This document shows positions 42,318-50,851 of a stretch of DNA of 64,000 nt, one piece after another. Positions within the stretch are counted from its first letter, which is position 1; the number at the start of each line of letters is the position of its first letter. This stretch comes from Streptomyces carminius (lineage in GTDB: Bacteria; Actinomycetota; Actinomycetes; Streptomycetales; Streptomycetaceae): assembly GCF_002794255.1 (NCBI RefSeq), contig NZ_PGGW01000061.1, positions 124,001 to 188,000 on the forward strand, written 5' to 3'. The position numbers were made by a program, and so were the translations under genes. The notes beneath the pieces are model-generated. The model was not told the origin of the DNA. It searched no databases and saw only the letters and a list, made by a program, of their open reading frames with translations.

Positions 42318-43244
42318 TCACTTGATGCCCGTGGTCGCGATGCCCCGCAGCAGCCAGCGCTGGCCGACGAGGAACATCAGGAAGAGCGGCAGGAGCGAGA
42401 CCACGGACATGGCGAACATGCCGCCGTAGTTGGAGACCGACTGCGCGTCGAGGAAGGTCCGCAGGGCCAGCGGGGCGGTCCAGTTCTCCTCCCGGGTCAG
42501 GTAGATGAGCTGGCCGAAGAAGTCGTTCCAGGTGCCGATGAAGGTGAAGATCGCGGTGGTGGCCAGGGCGGGCACCATCAGCGGCAGGATCACCTGCAGG
42601 AAGATCCGCGGGTGGCCCGCGCCGTCGATGCGGGCCGCCTCGTCCAGCTCGCGCGGCAGGGAGCGGATGAACTGGACCATGAGGAAGACGAAGAACGCGT
42701 CCGTGGCGAGGAACTTCGGCAGGACCAGCGGCAGGAACGTGTTGAGCATGTGGAGCTCGGAGAAGAGCACGTACTGCGGGACGATCAGGACGTGGATGGG
42801 CAGCATGATCGTGCCCAGCATGATCGCGAAGAGCGTTCTGCGGCCGCGGAACCGCAGCCGGGCGAAGGCGTAGGCGGCCAGCGAGCAGGAGAACAGGTTG
42901 CCGACGATCGTGCCGAACACCAGCAGTGCCGAGTTCCACAGGTAGGCACTGAAGGGCGAGCCGAGGGCCGTCCAGCCGTTGCCGTAGTTCTCCAGTGTGA
43001 GGCCCTGAAGGCTCAGCGCCGGATCGCGGAAGATCGTGTCACCCGGCCGGAAGGAGCTGACGACCAGCCAGATGAGCGGGTAGATCATCGTCAGCGCGAG
43101 ACCGGTGAGCAGGACGTGCTTGAGCAGGCCGGACAGGCGCCGACGGCCGGCGCGACGCCGGGCCGGGGGCGGGGGTGAGGCGGGTGCGGGGCTCTTGGCG
43201 ACCGCGGCCGACACCGGCTGAATGGATTCAGTCTCAGTCGTCAT
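42318..43244 (-). CDS. Carbohydrate ABC transporter permease (MalG type)
   Basis: This 308-residue membrane protein has six expected helices. The first (HVLLTGLALTMIYPLIWLVVSSF) follows a Pro/Arg-rich cytoplasmic start. The EAA loop ELDEAARIDGAG that contacts the ATPase is near residue 198. It overlaps the upstream permease by 11 bases, so the two membrane subunits are coupled. The ATPase is not encoded here; streptomycetes usually supply it in trans with the shared MsiK protein. Confidence 0.93.
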   Translation of the reverse strand: MTTETESIQPVSAAVAKSPAPASPPPPARRRAGRRRLSGLLKHVLLTGLALTMIYPLIWLVVSSFRPGDTIFRDPALSLQGLTLENYGNGWTALGSPFSAYLWNSALLVFGTIVGNLFSCSLAAYAFARLRFRGRRTLFAIMLGTIMLPIHVLIVPQYVLFSELHMLNTFLPLVLPKFLATDAFFVFLMVQFIRSLPRELDEAARIDGAGHPRIFLQVILPLMVPALATTAIFTFIGTWNDFFGQLIYLTREENWTAPLALRTFLDAQSVSNYGGMFAMSVVSLLPLFLMFLVGQRWLLRGIATTGIK

Positions 43245-44256
43245 AGAACACCCAGAATTTCGAGGCCCAGAAGTTCACGGCGGTGAAGGCGGCGACGATG
43301 ATCAGGAGCGCCCAGGCCATCGCCGAGGCGTATCCCATCTGGAACTGTCCGAATCCCGTCTTGTAGATGTACAGGGTGGTGAAGAGGGTCGAATCGCTCG
43401 GCCCGCCCGTGCCCCCGGAGACGATGAACGCCTGGGTGAAGGACTGGAAGGCGAAGATGGTCTGCAGCACCAGGTTGAAGAAAATGATCGGGCTCAGCAG
43501 CGGCAGGGTGACCGACCGGAAGCGGCGCGGGACGGAGGCCCCGTCCACCTCCGCGGCCTCGTAGTACATGCGCGGGATCTGGCGCAGCCCGGCGAGGAAG
43601 ATCACCATGGGTGAGCCGAACGTCCAGATGTGCAGCAGGACGATGGTGCCCAGGGCGGTGGAAGGGTTGGATATCCACCCCGGCCCCTCGATGCCGAACA
43701 GCCCGAGGAACTGGTTCACCAGGCCCTCGCTGCCGAACACCTGGCGCCACAGGATCGCGACCGCGACCGAGCCGCCCAGCAGCGAGGGCAGGTAGAGGAC
43801 CGAGCGGTAGAACGACAGGCCCCGCAGCCCCCGGTCCAGCAGCAGGGCCAGGCCCAGGGCCAGGGCGAGCTGCAGCGGCACGGAGAACACCACGTACAGG
43901 AGCGTCACCTTCAGCGACGCCCAGAACCGGCTGTCCTCCCACATCCTGGTGTAGTTCTCCAGGCCCGCGAACCCGGGCGGCTGGAGCAGGTTGTAGTCCG
44001 TGAAGGACAGGTACAGCGAGGCGAGAACCGGCCCGATGGTGATGAACACGATGCCGAGCAGCCAGGGGAACAGGAAGACGTAGGCGACCCGGTTGTCCTT
44101 GTTTCCGGCCTTTCCGGCCTTTCCAGCCTTTCTGGGGTTCCCGGCGTTCCCGGCGTTCCCGGTCCTCCCCGCGGGCCCCGAGGAGGGCCCCGCCGTCTTG
44201 CCCGGTCCGGACCGCCTGGACCTGGCGAGCCCGCGGAGCTCGCCGATGCCACTCAT
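43234..44256 (-). CDS. Carbohydrate ABC transporter permease (MalF type)
   Basis: The 340-residue protein starts with a basic cytoplasmic stretch of degenerate Gly-Asn-Ala / Lys-Ala-Gly repeats (GNAGNAGNPRKAGKAGKAGN, coded by a tandem DNA repeat at about 44102-44160). Six membrane helices follow, with NYTRMWEDSRFWASLKVTLLY at the first periplasmic loop and the EAA motif YYEAAEVDGAS near residue 233. ATG 44256 follows GGAGGGGG. It is the first gene of the leftward operon, divergent from the binding protein, and shares the operator region 44299-44459. Confidence 0.93.
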   Translation of the reverse strand: MSGIGELRGLARSRRSGPGKTAGPSSGPAGRTGNAGNAGNPRKAGKAGKAGNKDNRVAYVFLFPWLLGIVFITIGPVLASLYLSFTDYNLLQPPGFAGLENYTRMWEDSRFWASLKVTLLYVVFSVPLQLALALGLALLLDRGLRGLSFYRSVLYLPSLLGGSVAVAILWRQVFGSEGLVNQFLGLFGIEGPGWISNPSTALGTIVLLHIWTFGSPMVIFLAGLRQIPRMYYEAAEVDGASVPRRFRSVTLPLLSPIIFFNLVLQTIFAFQSFTQAFIVSGGTGGPSDSTLFTTLYIYKTGFGQFQMGYASAMAWALLIIVAAFTAVNFWASKFWVFYDD

Positions 44257-44298
44257 GTGCAGCCCCCTCCGTCGGCCTGTGGGACCAGGCGTCTTTCT

Positions 44299-44459
44299 CC
44301 GGGAAAGCAATTTATGGGCGCCGAGTATGGCATGCGTCACCGGTGGGTCAACCCCTGTGAGTTGCGGCGTGAGTTCCGGCGGGCGTCCGGCGAGAACGTT
44401 CCGAGGCGTTGACACGATGTGACGCTCCCGTTAACTTCCCCGGGAAATCGATTTCCCGG
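44299..44459. promoter_or_regulatory. Divergent sugar-operon control region
   Basis: A perfect 20-bp palindrome CCGGGAAATCGATTTCCCGG lies at 44440-44459. A degenerate copy (CCGGGAAAGCAATTTATGG, 44299-44317) lies nearer the permease gene. Rightward promoter boxes are TTGACA at 44409-44414 and TTAACT at 44431-44436 (16-base spacer), immediately before the palindrome, so a repressor bound there would block initiation. The symmetry and the central CG are typical of LacI-family operators. The repressor gene is not in the window. Confidence 0.75.
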
Positions 44460-44590
44460 ACCGGGTGCGGCCGTCACCGCATTGAGACGATTCAACACAA
44501 TGCAGCCACTCCGTCGGAGCACATGCTGCCAAGTCACCCGAACGCGCCACGAGAGGCCCACGAGAGGCTCACGAGAGACGAGGTGCAGCG

Positions 44591-45928
44591 ATGCGGACCA
44601 TCCGGAACATCCTGAGGACCCGGCGCAGACTCCGGACCGCCGCGGCGGCCGGGGCGGCGCTCGCCGCGCTGGCGACGCTCGGCGGCTGCGGCGACTCGGC
44701 GACGGACGGCGGCAGCGGCGACGGCGGCTCGGACGGCAAGGCGACCATCCGGTTCGCCTGGTGGGGCGACAGCGAGCGCGCGGCGACCACCAAGAGCGTG
44801 CTGGCCGACTTCGAGAAGGCCAACCCGGACATCACCGTCGAGACCGAGACCAGCGACATCGACGCCTACTTCGACAAGCTCGCCACGGGGACCGCCGCCG
44901 GCGACGCCCCCGACGTGATGACGCTCGGCGGTGCCTACCCCCGCGAGTACAGCGACCGGGGCGCGCTGCTCGACCTGGGTCAGGTCTCCGGCGAGTTGGA
45001 GCTGTCGAAGTTCCCGGAGTCCACCCTCGCGGCGGCGAAGTTCGACGGCACCCTCTACGGGGTGCCCACCGGCGGCAACGCCATCGGGATGTTCGTCAAC
45101 CCGGAGGTCCTCGAGGCCGCCGGGGTGGAGCTGCCCGACACCGACACCTGGACCTGGGAGCAGTTCACGGAGCTCGCCGCCGAGGTGACCGAGGGCACCC
45201 CGCGGGGCACCTACGGCTTCGAGCCCCGCGTCAACGACACCCTCGGGGTCTACTCGGGCCAGCGCGGCACACCCATCTTCGACGAGCAGGGCGAACTCGG
45301 CGTGTCCGCCGCCACGGTCGAGGACTACTTCGCCATGGAGCGGAAGCTGCTGGCGGACAAGGGCATGCCGCCCGCCGAGCTGGTCACCGAGCGCGCCGCG
45401 GTCCCGCCGGAGCAAACGCTCATGGGCCAGGGCAAGGCGGCCATGACGATCACCTACTCGAACCTGCTGGGCGTCTACGCGAAGGCCTCGGGGGCCGATC
45501 TGCGGATCGTCGACCTCCCCGGCGAGAAGCAGTACGAGCAGCCGGGGACGACCGTCCTGCCCTCCCAGTACTACGCGATCTCCAAGCAGTCCGAGCACCC
45601 CGAGGCCGCCGCCAAGCTGGTCGACTACCTGGTCAACTCGCCCGAGGCGGGCAAGAAGATCCTCGACAACCGCGGGCTGCCGTTCAACAGCGAGGTGCGG
45701 GAGGCCATCTCCCCGCTCCTGGACGAGGCCGGCCGGGCCAACGCCGACTACATCGAGCAGGTCGCCGCCAACGGCGCGCCCGCCGCCCCGGTGCCCCCGG
45801 CCGGCGGTTCCTCGCTGAACGACGTCACCACCCGGCTCGACTCCGAGGTGCTGTTCGGCCGGAAGTCCCCGGCCGAGGCGGCGAAGGAGTGGGTGGCGGA
45901 GATGAAGCAGGCACTGGACTCGGTGTGA
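44591..45928 (+). CDS. Sugar-binding lipoprotein of the ABC transporter
   Basis: The 445-residue protein has a Arg-rich n-region, hydrophobic core and lipobox LGGC with Cys33, so it is anchored outside the membrane. The body is a family 1 solute-binding protein (IRFAWWGDSERAATTKSVLADFEKANPDI, DVMTLGGAYPREYSDRGALLDL, GTLYGVPTGGNAIGMFVNPEVLEAAG, SQYYAISKQSEHPEAAAKLVDYLVNS). It delivers sugar to the two divergent permeases. The next gene starts within its stop codon (GTGA). Trp-rich segments suggest an oligosaccharide ligand. Confidence 0.93.
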   Translation: MRTIRNILRTRRRLRTAAAAGAALAALATLGGCGDSATDGGSGDGGSDGKATIRFAWWGDSERAATTKSVLADFEKANPDITVETETSDIDAYFDKLATGTAAGDAPDVMTLGGAYPREYSDRGALLDLGQVSGELELSKFPESTLAAAKFDGTLYGVPTGGNAIGMFVNPEVLEAAGVELPDTDTWTWEQFTELAAEVTEGTPRGTYGFEPRVNDTLGVYSGQRGTPIFDEQGELGVSAATVEDYFAMERKLLADKGMPPAELVTERAAVPPEQTLMGQGKAAMTITYSNLLGVYAKASGADLRIVDLPGEKQYEQPGTTVLPSQYYAISKQSEHPEAAAKLVDYLVNSPEAGKKILDNRGLPFNSEVREAISPLLDEAGRANADYIEQVAANGAPAAPVPPAGGSSLNDVTTRLDSEVLFGRKSPAEAAKEWVAEMKQALDSV

Positions 45929-48081
45929 CGCTCGACCGCGCGGCCGTGGTCGCGCGCCACCGCGTCGTGGCCGACGGGATCCTCGGACGGTCCCCGCCGG
46001 CCGTGGGCAACGGCGAGTTCGCGTTCACCGTCGACGTGACCGGCCTGCAGTCACTGCCGGACCACTACCCCCTTCCCGACCGGTACGGGCAGGGAGTGGG
46101 GACCCTGCTGGCGACGATGGCGCAGTGGGGTTGGCACTCCATCCCCCCGCGCGGGGAGGAGAGCCGCGGGCTCGCCTCGACGATGCGCCGGTACGACACG
46201 GCGCACGGCCCGGCCGACTTCGTCGACCTCGGCGGGACGCTGTCGGCCACCGCGCAGGACGGCCTGACCCCGGCCGAGGAGTGGCTGCGGGCCAACCCGC
46301 ACCGGCTGGACCTCGCCCGGATCGGCCTGTGGACGGCGGACACGGCGGGTACGGCCGGTCCGGGGAGCACGGTGCGGGCCGCGGACCTGACCGGCATCCA
46401 CCAGGAACTCGACCCGGCCCGGGGCGTGATTACCAGCCGGTTCCGGCTGCGCGGCCGGCGCTTCACCGTCCGGACGGCCGTGCACCCCGGGCGCGACGCC
46501 GTCGGGGTGGAGATCACCGCCGAGGAGGGGGCGGCGGTCGGTCTGGCGCTGGCGTTCCCCTACGGCTCGGGGGCGTGGGGGAACGCCGCCGACTGGTCGC
46601 GCCCGGGGGCACACCGCACCCGGCTGTGCCGCGAGCACGGCGGACGGCGCATCGAACACACCCTCGACGGCACCCGCTACACCGTCCACGTCCACGGCCC
46701 GGATCTCACCGTCGAGAACGGCGGCGACGGCGGGGACAGCGGCGACGGCGGGGACAGCGGTGACGGCACCGGCCCCCACCGGGTCACCGTCCGCGGGAGC
46801 GGCAGCCGCCTCGTCTGCGCCGTGGAGTTCACACCGGGCGGCGGGTCCGGCGGCACACCTGACGGACCGGATCTCACCGGCGAGGAGGTCCTCGCCGCCG
46901 CCGCGTCGGGCTGGGCGTCGTTCTGGTCCTCCGGTGCCGCCGTGGACCTGTCGGGCAGTACGGACCCGCGCGCCGCCGAGCTGGAGCGCCGGATCGTGCT
47001 CTCCCAGTACCTCACCCGGATCCACTGCGCCGGGTCGCTGCCCCCGGCCGAGACCGGGCTGACCGCCAACTCCTGGCGCGGCAAGTTCCATCTGGAGATG
47101 CACTGGTGGCACGCGGCCCACTTCCCCGCCTGGGGGCGGCCGGAACTGCTGGAGCGCTCCCTCGCCTGGTACGACACGATCCGCCCGCGCGCCCGTGCCA
47201 CCGCCGCCCGGCAGGGGTTGCCCGGGGTGCGCTGGCCCAAGCAGACGGGCCCTTCCGGCGAGGAGACGCCCAGCGACATCGGCCCCTTCCTGCTGTGGCA
47301 GCAGCCACACCCGATCCATCTGGCCGAGCTCGTCCGCCGGGCCCGCCCCGGGGACCGGGAGACCCTGGAGCGGTGGGCCCCGCTGGTGCTGGACACCGCC
47401 GCCTTCATGGCCGCGCTGCCCGAGCGGACCCCACGCGGCTTCGAACTCGCCCCGCCGCTGGTCCCCGCTCAGGAGTCCTACGCCGCCGACCGCCGCCGGC
47501 TGCGCAACCCCGCCTTCGAACTCGCCTACTGGGCCTGGGCACTGGGCGTGGCGGACGACTGGCGGGCCCGGCTGGGGCTGCGCCGGTGCGAGAGATGGCG
47601 GCGGGTGGCGGACGCACTGGTCCCGCCCCGGGTGCGCGACGGCGTGTACGCGGCGATCGACGTACCGCCGTACACGCTGCGCACCGACCACCCCAGCATG
47701 CTCGGCGCGCTGGGGGTGGTCCCGATGACGCCGCTGGTGGACCCGGCGGTGATGGAGCGCACCCTGGAGTCGGTGCTCGCCGACTGGGACTGGGACAGCG
47801 CCTGGGGCTGGGACTTCCCCATGGCCGCGATGACCGCCACCCGGCTGGGCCGCCCGGACCTGGCGGTGCGGGCGCTGCTGCTGGACGTGCCGAAGAACCG
47901 CCATCTGCCCAACGGCCACAACCGGCAGGACGACTCGCTGCCGCTGTACCTGCCGGGCAATGGGGGCCTGCTGGCGGCGGTCGCGCTCATGGTCGGCGGC
48001 TGGGAGGGTGCGGCGCGTACCGCGCCCGGGTTCGGGCCCGGTTGGTCGGTGCGGCACGAGGGCTTCGTCCCGCTGCCCTGA
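45925..48081 (+). CDS. Six-hairpin glycosidase-like protein
   Basis: The 718-residue protein starts with a GTG overlapping the binding-protein stop. It has no signal peptide. An N-terminal beta-sandwich (to about 300) contains a low-complexity GGDSGDGGDSGDG insert. A helical C-terminal half follows (NSWRGKFHLEMHWWHAAHFPAWGRPELLERSL, QTGPSGEETPSDIGPFLLWQQPHP, NPAFELAYWAWALGVADDWR, NRQDDSLPLYLPGNGGLLAAVALMVGG), the pattern of (alpha/alpha)6 glycoside hydrolases near GH65/GH95. Acidic residues in KFHLEMHWW and SGEETPSD are candidate catalytic groups. It probably cleaves the imported sugar in the cytoplasm. I cannot assign a GH family. Confidence 0.72.
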   Translation: MTLDRAAVVARHRVVADGILGRSPPAVGNGEFAFTVDVTGLQSLPDHYPLPDRYGQGVGTLLATMAQWGWHSIPPRGEESRGLASTMRRYDTAHGPADFVDLGGTLSATAQDGLTPAEEWLRANPHRLDLARIGLWTADTAGTAGPGSTVRAADLTGIHQELDPARGVITSRFRLRGRRFTVRTAVHPGRDAVGVEITAEEGAAVGLALAFPYGSGAWGNAADWSRPGAHRTRLCREHGGRRIEHTLDGTRYTVHVHGPDLTVENGGDGGDSGDGGDSGDGTGPHRVTVRGSGSRLVCAVEFTPGGGSGGTPDGPDLTGEEVLAAAASGWASFWSSGAAVDLSGSTDPRAAELERRIVLSQYLTRIHCAGSLPPAETGLTANSWRGKFHLEMHWWHAAHFPAWGRPELLERSLAWYDTIRPRARATAARQGLPGVRWPKQTGPSGEETPSDIGPFLLWQQPHPIHLAELVRRARPGDRETLERWAPLVLDTAAFMAALPERTPRGFELAPPLVPAQESYAADRRRLRNPAFELAYWAWALGVADDWRARLGLRRCERWRRVADALVPPRVRDGVYAAIDVPPYTLRTDHPSMLGALGVVPMTPLVDPAVMERTLESVLADWDWDSAWGWDFPMAAMTATRLGRPDLAVRALLLDVPKNRHLPNGHNRQDDSLPLYLPGNGGLLAAVALMVGGWEGAARTAPGFGPGWSVRHEGFVPLP

Positions 48082-48563
48082 CACGTCGGCCGGGGTCCGC
48101 CCGGCGGCGAGGTGTCCCGGGCTCCGGGGCCTCCCCGGGTCCCCGGGCCGAGAGGCCGAGAGGATCCCATTGTTGGAAGCCGTGTACAGCCGCTCCTGTC
48201 CGTGTCCTTGGCCGACGTGGCATCAGACGCGGCACCGGGTGTGCCGCTCACGGGGCCGTGAACGGACGGACAGGCCCGGCTGAGGGAGCCTTGGGTGGAT
48301 GAGGGCCTTCCCGGCCCGGTGCGGAATCACGGCGTCCGCGCCGGGGCCCGGCGGGAAGGCCCTCGTGCCCCACAGCGGCGCACCCCCGGCCGGGACCGGG
48401 GGCCCCGGCCGGTCCACTGCGCGGCCGGGGAAGGCCGCCTCCCGAACGTGCCGCGGACCGGGTCCCGGCTCCCGGTCCCCGGGGCCCGCCGGCGGCCGGC
48501 GGCCGGCCGGTCCGCACCGCGGCACCGCCGGACACCGGCCCGGGGCGCCGCGGGCGGAGGCGG
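48082..48563. other. Convergent intergenic region
   Basis: About 480 bases contain no supported gene. A short palindrome TCACGG-GG-CCGTGA (48248-48261) may help terminate the rightward glycosidase gene. The rest is GC-rich without clear structure. Confidence 0.4.
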
Positions 48564-49628
48564 CTACCAGTCCGGACCCCCCGGGCGGTAGGCGTCGTGG
48601 ACGTCCACCGGGCCGGCGCCCGGCGTGGTGCCGCCGCCGGGGATGTGGATCGTGCCGCGTACGGCGACGGCGGCGGTGCCGTGGCGCGGCACCGGCATCG
48701 GGTCGAGCCGCCGCCAGCGGTCGCGGAAGGTGTCGTACGCCTCGGTCTCCGGGAAGACGGTGTGCACGCCGTCCACCACGTTGCCCTCGCCGCCGAAGGT
48801 GTGGATCCAGCGGCCCACGGCCGCGGCGGCGAGGCCGCCGCGGGCGGTCGGCATCGGGGTCCGCTCGGACCAGCGGCGCCGGTGGCGCAGGTCGAGCGCG
48901 TAGACGGTGTCCCGTACGTTCAGCTGCCCCCGGTCCCGGCCGCCGACCACGTAGAGCACCGTGCCGACGACGGCTCCGCCGACGTGGTCGCGCGGCTGCG
49001 GCAGGTCCGGCAGGGTCTCCCAGCGGCCGGTGGCGGTGTCGTAGGAGGACACCTCGCCCACCGTGTCCTGGAGGCCGCCGGGGCCCGTCGGCTCCAGGAC
49101 GCGCATGCCGCCCGCGAGGTGGATCCGGCCCCGGTACACCCCCATCGCGGCGCTGCCCCGCTCGGTGCCCGCGGGCATCGGCGGCAGCCGCTCCCAGCGG
49201 TCCGTGCGCGGGTCGAGGACGAAGCAGTCGCGCAGCGCCTGCCACGAGACGCCGCCGGACAGCCCGCCCAGGACGTGGAGCCGGCCGTCCACCACCGCCG
49301 CGTTGGGATGGTTCATCGCGACGGGCAGCGGGGCCGCCTGCGACCAGGTGCCGCGCCGGGTGTCGTAGACGTCCACCCGGCCGGTGGTGGCGAAGCCGCC
49401 GGCCGGGTCGGGGACGATGCCGCCGATGACGTAGACCTTGTCGCCGACCGCGGCGACACCGTGCTCCTGCCGGGGCCCGCTCCCGATCGGCGCCAGGGTT
49501 CGCCAGCCGCGCCCGCGGGGCGGGGCGGGCGCCGGGCCGGACGGCGCGGTGTGCGCGTGCGCATGTGAGGGCAGGGTCAGGGCCGTGGCCAGAGCGGCGC
49601 CGGAGAGCAGTGCTGTCCGCCGTTTCAT
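48564..49628 (-). CDS. Secreted Kelch-repeat protein
   Basis: The 354-residue protein has a signal peptide (MKRRTALLSGAALATALTLP, cleavage expected after AHA near residue 26). About six Kelch repeats follow, each with a GG doublet and spaced Tyr/Trp (DKVYVIGGIVPD...YDTRRGTW, GRLHVLGGLSGG...LDPRTDRW, GRIHLAGG...YDTATGRW, TVLYVVGGRD..., RWIHTFGGEG...YDTFRDRW). The expected fold is a six-bladed beta-propeller. Some propellers of this kind are galactose-oxidase-like, but no copper-ligand Tyr/Cys pattern is clear. The function is unknown. Confidence 0.85.
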   Translation of the reverse strand: MKRRTALLSGAALATALTLPSHAHAHTAPSGPAPAPPRGRGWRTLAPIGSGPRQEHGVAAVGDKVYVIGGIVPDPAGGFATTGRVDVYDTRRGTWSQAAPLPVAMNHPNAAVVDGRLHVLGGLSGGVSWQALRDCFVLDPRTDRWERLPPMPAGTERGSAAMGVYRGRIHLAGGMRVLEPTGPGGLQDTVGEVSSYDTATGRWETLPDLPQPRDHVGGAVVGTVLYVVGGRDRGQLNVRDTVYALDLRHRRRWSERTPMPTARGGLAAAAVGRWIHTFGGEGNVVDGVHTVFPETEAYDTFRDRWRRLDPMPVPRHGTAAVAVRGTIHIPGGGTTPGAGPVDVHDAYRPGGPDW

Positions 49629-49704
49629 GAGAGGGCTCCTCGTTCTCGTCGTCTTCGTCGGTCCGTGTGCGGGTGGACAGGTGGGCAGGTGGGCGCGGCG
49701 GACG

Positions 49705-50634
49705 TCAGGGCACCAGGACGAGCTTGCCGGTGGCCGAGCCGGCGGCGACGAGCTCGTGCGCCTTGGCCGCCTCGGCCAGCGGCAGCACCTGGTCGACGTG
49801 GACGGTGAGCCGCCCCTCGTCGACCAGCGCCGCCAGCCGCGCCAGGTCGGGCGCGGACGGGCTCACGAAGGTGCGGGCGTGCCGGATGCCGAGCCCGGCG
49901 ACCAGCTCCGCCGTGACGCCGGTGTCCTGGGGGTAGGCGCTGACCAGGACGCCGCCGGGGTCGAGGGTGCGGGCGGAGCGCTCGCCGTACTCGCCTCCGA
50001 CGAGGTCGAACACCACGTCGAACCGGCCGGCCTCGGCGAAGTCCTCGGTACGGTAGTCCACCGGCCGGTCCACCCCGAGGCGGCGCAGCAGGCCGTGCTT
50101 GCCCGCGCTCGCCGTACCGGTCACGTGGGCGCCGCGGGCCTTGGCGATCTGCACCGCGAGATGGCCGACGCCGCCGGCCGCCCGGTGCACCAGCACCCGC
50201 TGCCCCGGCCGGAGCCGGGCGAGGCCGACGAGGCTCTGCCAGGCGGTGAGACCGGCCATCGGCAGGCCCGCCGCCTGCTCGACGGTGAGCCCGGCCGGCT
50301 TGCGGACGATCTCGTTGACCGAGGCCAGGACGTACTCGGCGTAGGTGCTGCCCGCTCCCGGGAGGGCGAGCATGCCGAGGACCTCGTCGCCGGGGGCGAA
50401 GGCCGACACGCCGGGGCCGGGGGTCTCGACGGTGCCGGCCACGTCCCAGCCGACGGTGAAGGGCGGTTCGCCCAGCATCGGCATGGCCCCCGACCGCACG
50501 TGGCCGTCGACCGGGTTGACGCCGACCGCCCCGGTCCTGATCAGCACCTGCCCAGGTCCCGGTTCCGGACGGGCGGCCTCGGTGAGCTCGAGTACGGACG
50601 GGTCGCCGAGGGTGTACTGGGTGACGGCGCGCAT
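49705..50634 (-). CDS. NADPH:quinone reductase-like MDR protein
   Basis: The 309-residue zinc-free medium-chain reductase has MRAVTQYTLGDPSVLEL at the start, GVNPVDGHVRSG, VGWDVAGTVE, VLVHRAAGGVGHLAVQIAKARGAHV for NADPH binding and a C-terminal HVDQVLPLAEAAKAHELVAAG.TGKLVL. It reduces quinones or enones. AGGAGACCC precedes the ATG. It is a second MDR enzyme in the window, not closely similar to that at 8886. It stands between the Kelch and GH5 genes on the same strand and overlaps neither. Confidence 0.88.
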   Translation of the reverse strand: MRAVTQYTLGDPSVLELTEAARPEPGPGQVLIRTGAVGVNPVDGHVRSGAMPMLGEPPFTVGWDVAGTVETPGPGVSAFAPGDEVLGMLALPGAGSTYAEYVLASVNEIVRKPAGLTVEQAAGLPMAGLTAWQSLVGLARLRPGQRVLVHRAAGGVGHLAVQIAKARGAHVTGTASAGKHGLLRRLGVDRPVDYRTEDFAEAGRFDVVFDLVGGEYGERSARTLDPGGVLVSAYPQDTGVTAELVAGLGIRHARTFVSPSAPDLARLAALVDEGRLTVHVDQVLPLAEAAKAHELVAAGSATGKLVLVP

Positions 50635-50851
50635 GGGTCTCCTGCCTTCCGCGGGGTCCGGCCCCGGCCGTTCGCGGCCCGGGGACGCCGGGACCGGTGG
50701 CCGGTGCGTCCGGCCGTCCGGATTCCCGGCGCCTGCTCCACGATCGGCCGGGGCACCATCCGCAGCCAGGGCTGGGCTCACCCCGGGGACGGCGTCCCCA
50801 GGCACCGCCCGGGCCCGGCGGCCGGTGGCGTGACCGGCCGCGGGCCGGTCC

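Noticed and set aside
40781..45928. Complete sugar ABC transporter
   Set aside because: Only permeases and binding protein are present; no ATPase with Walker motifs lies in the locus.
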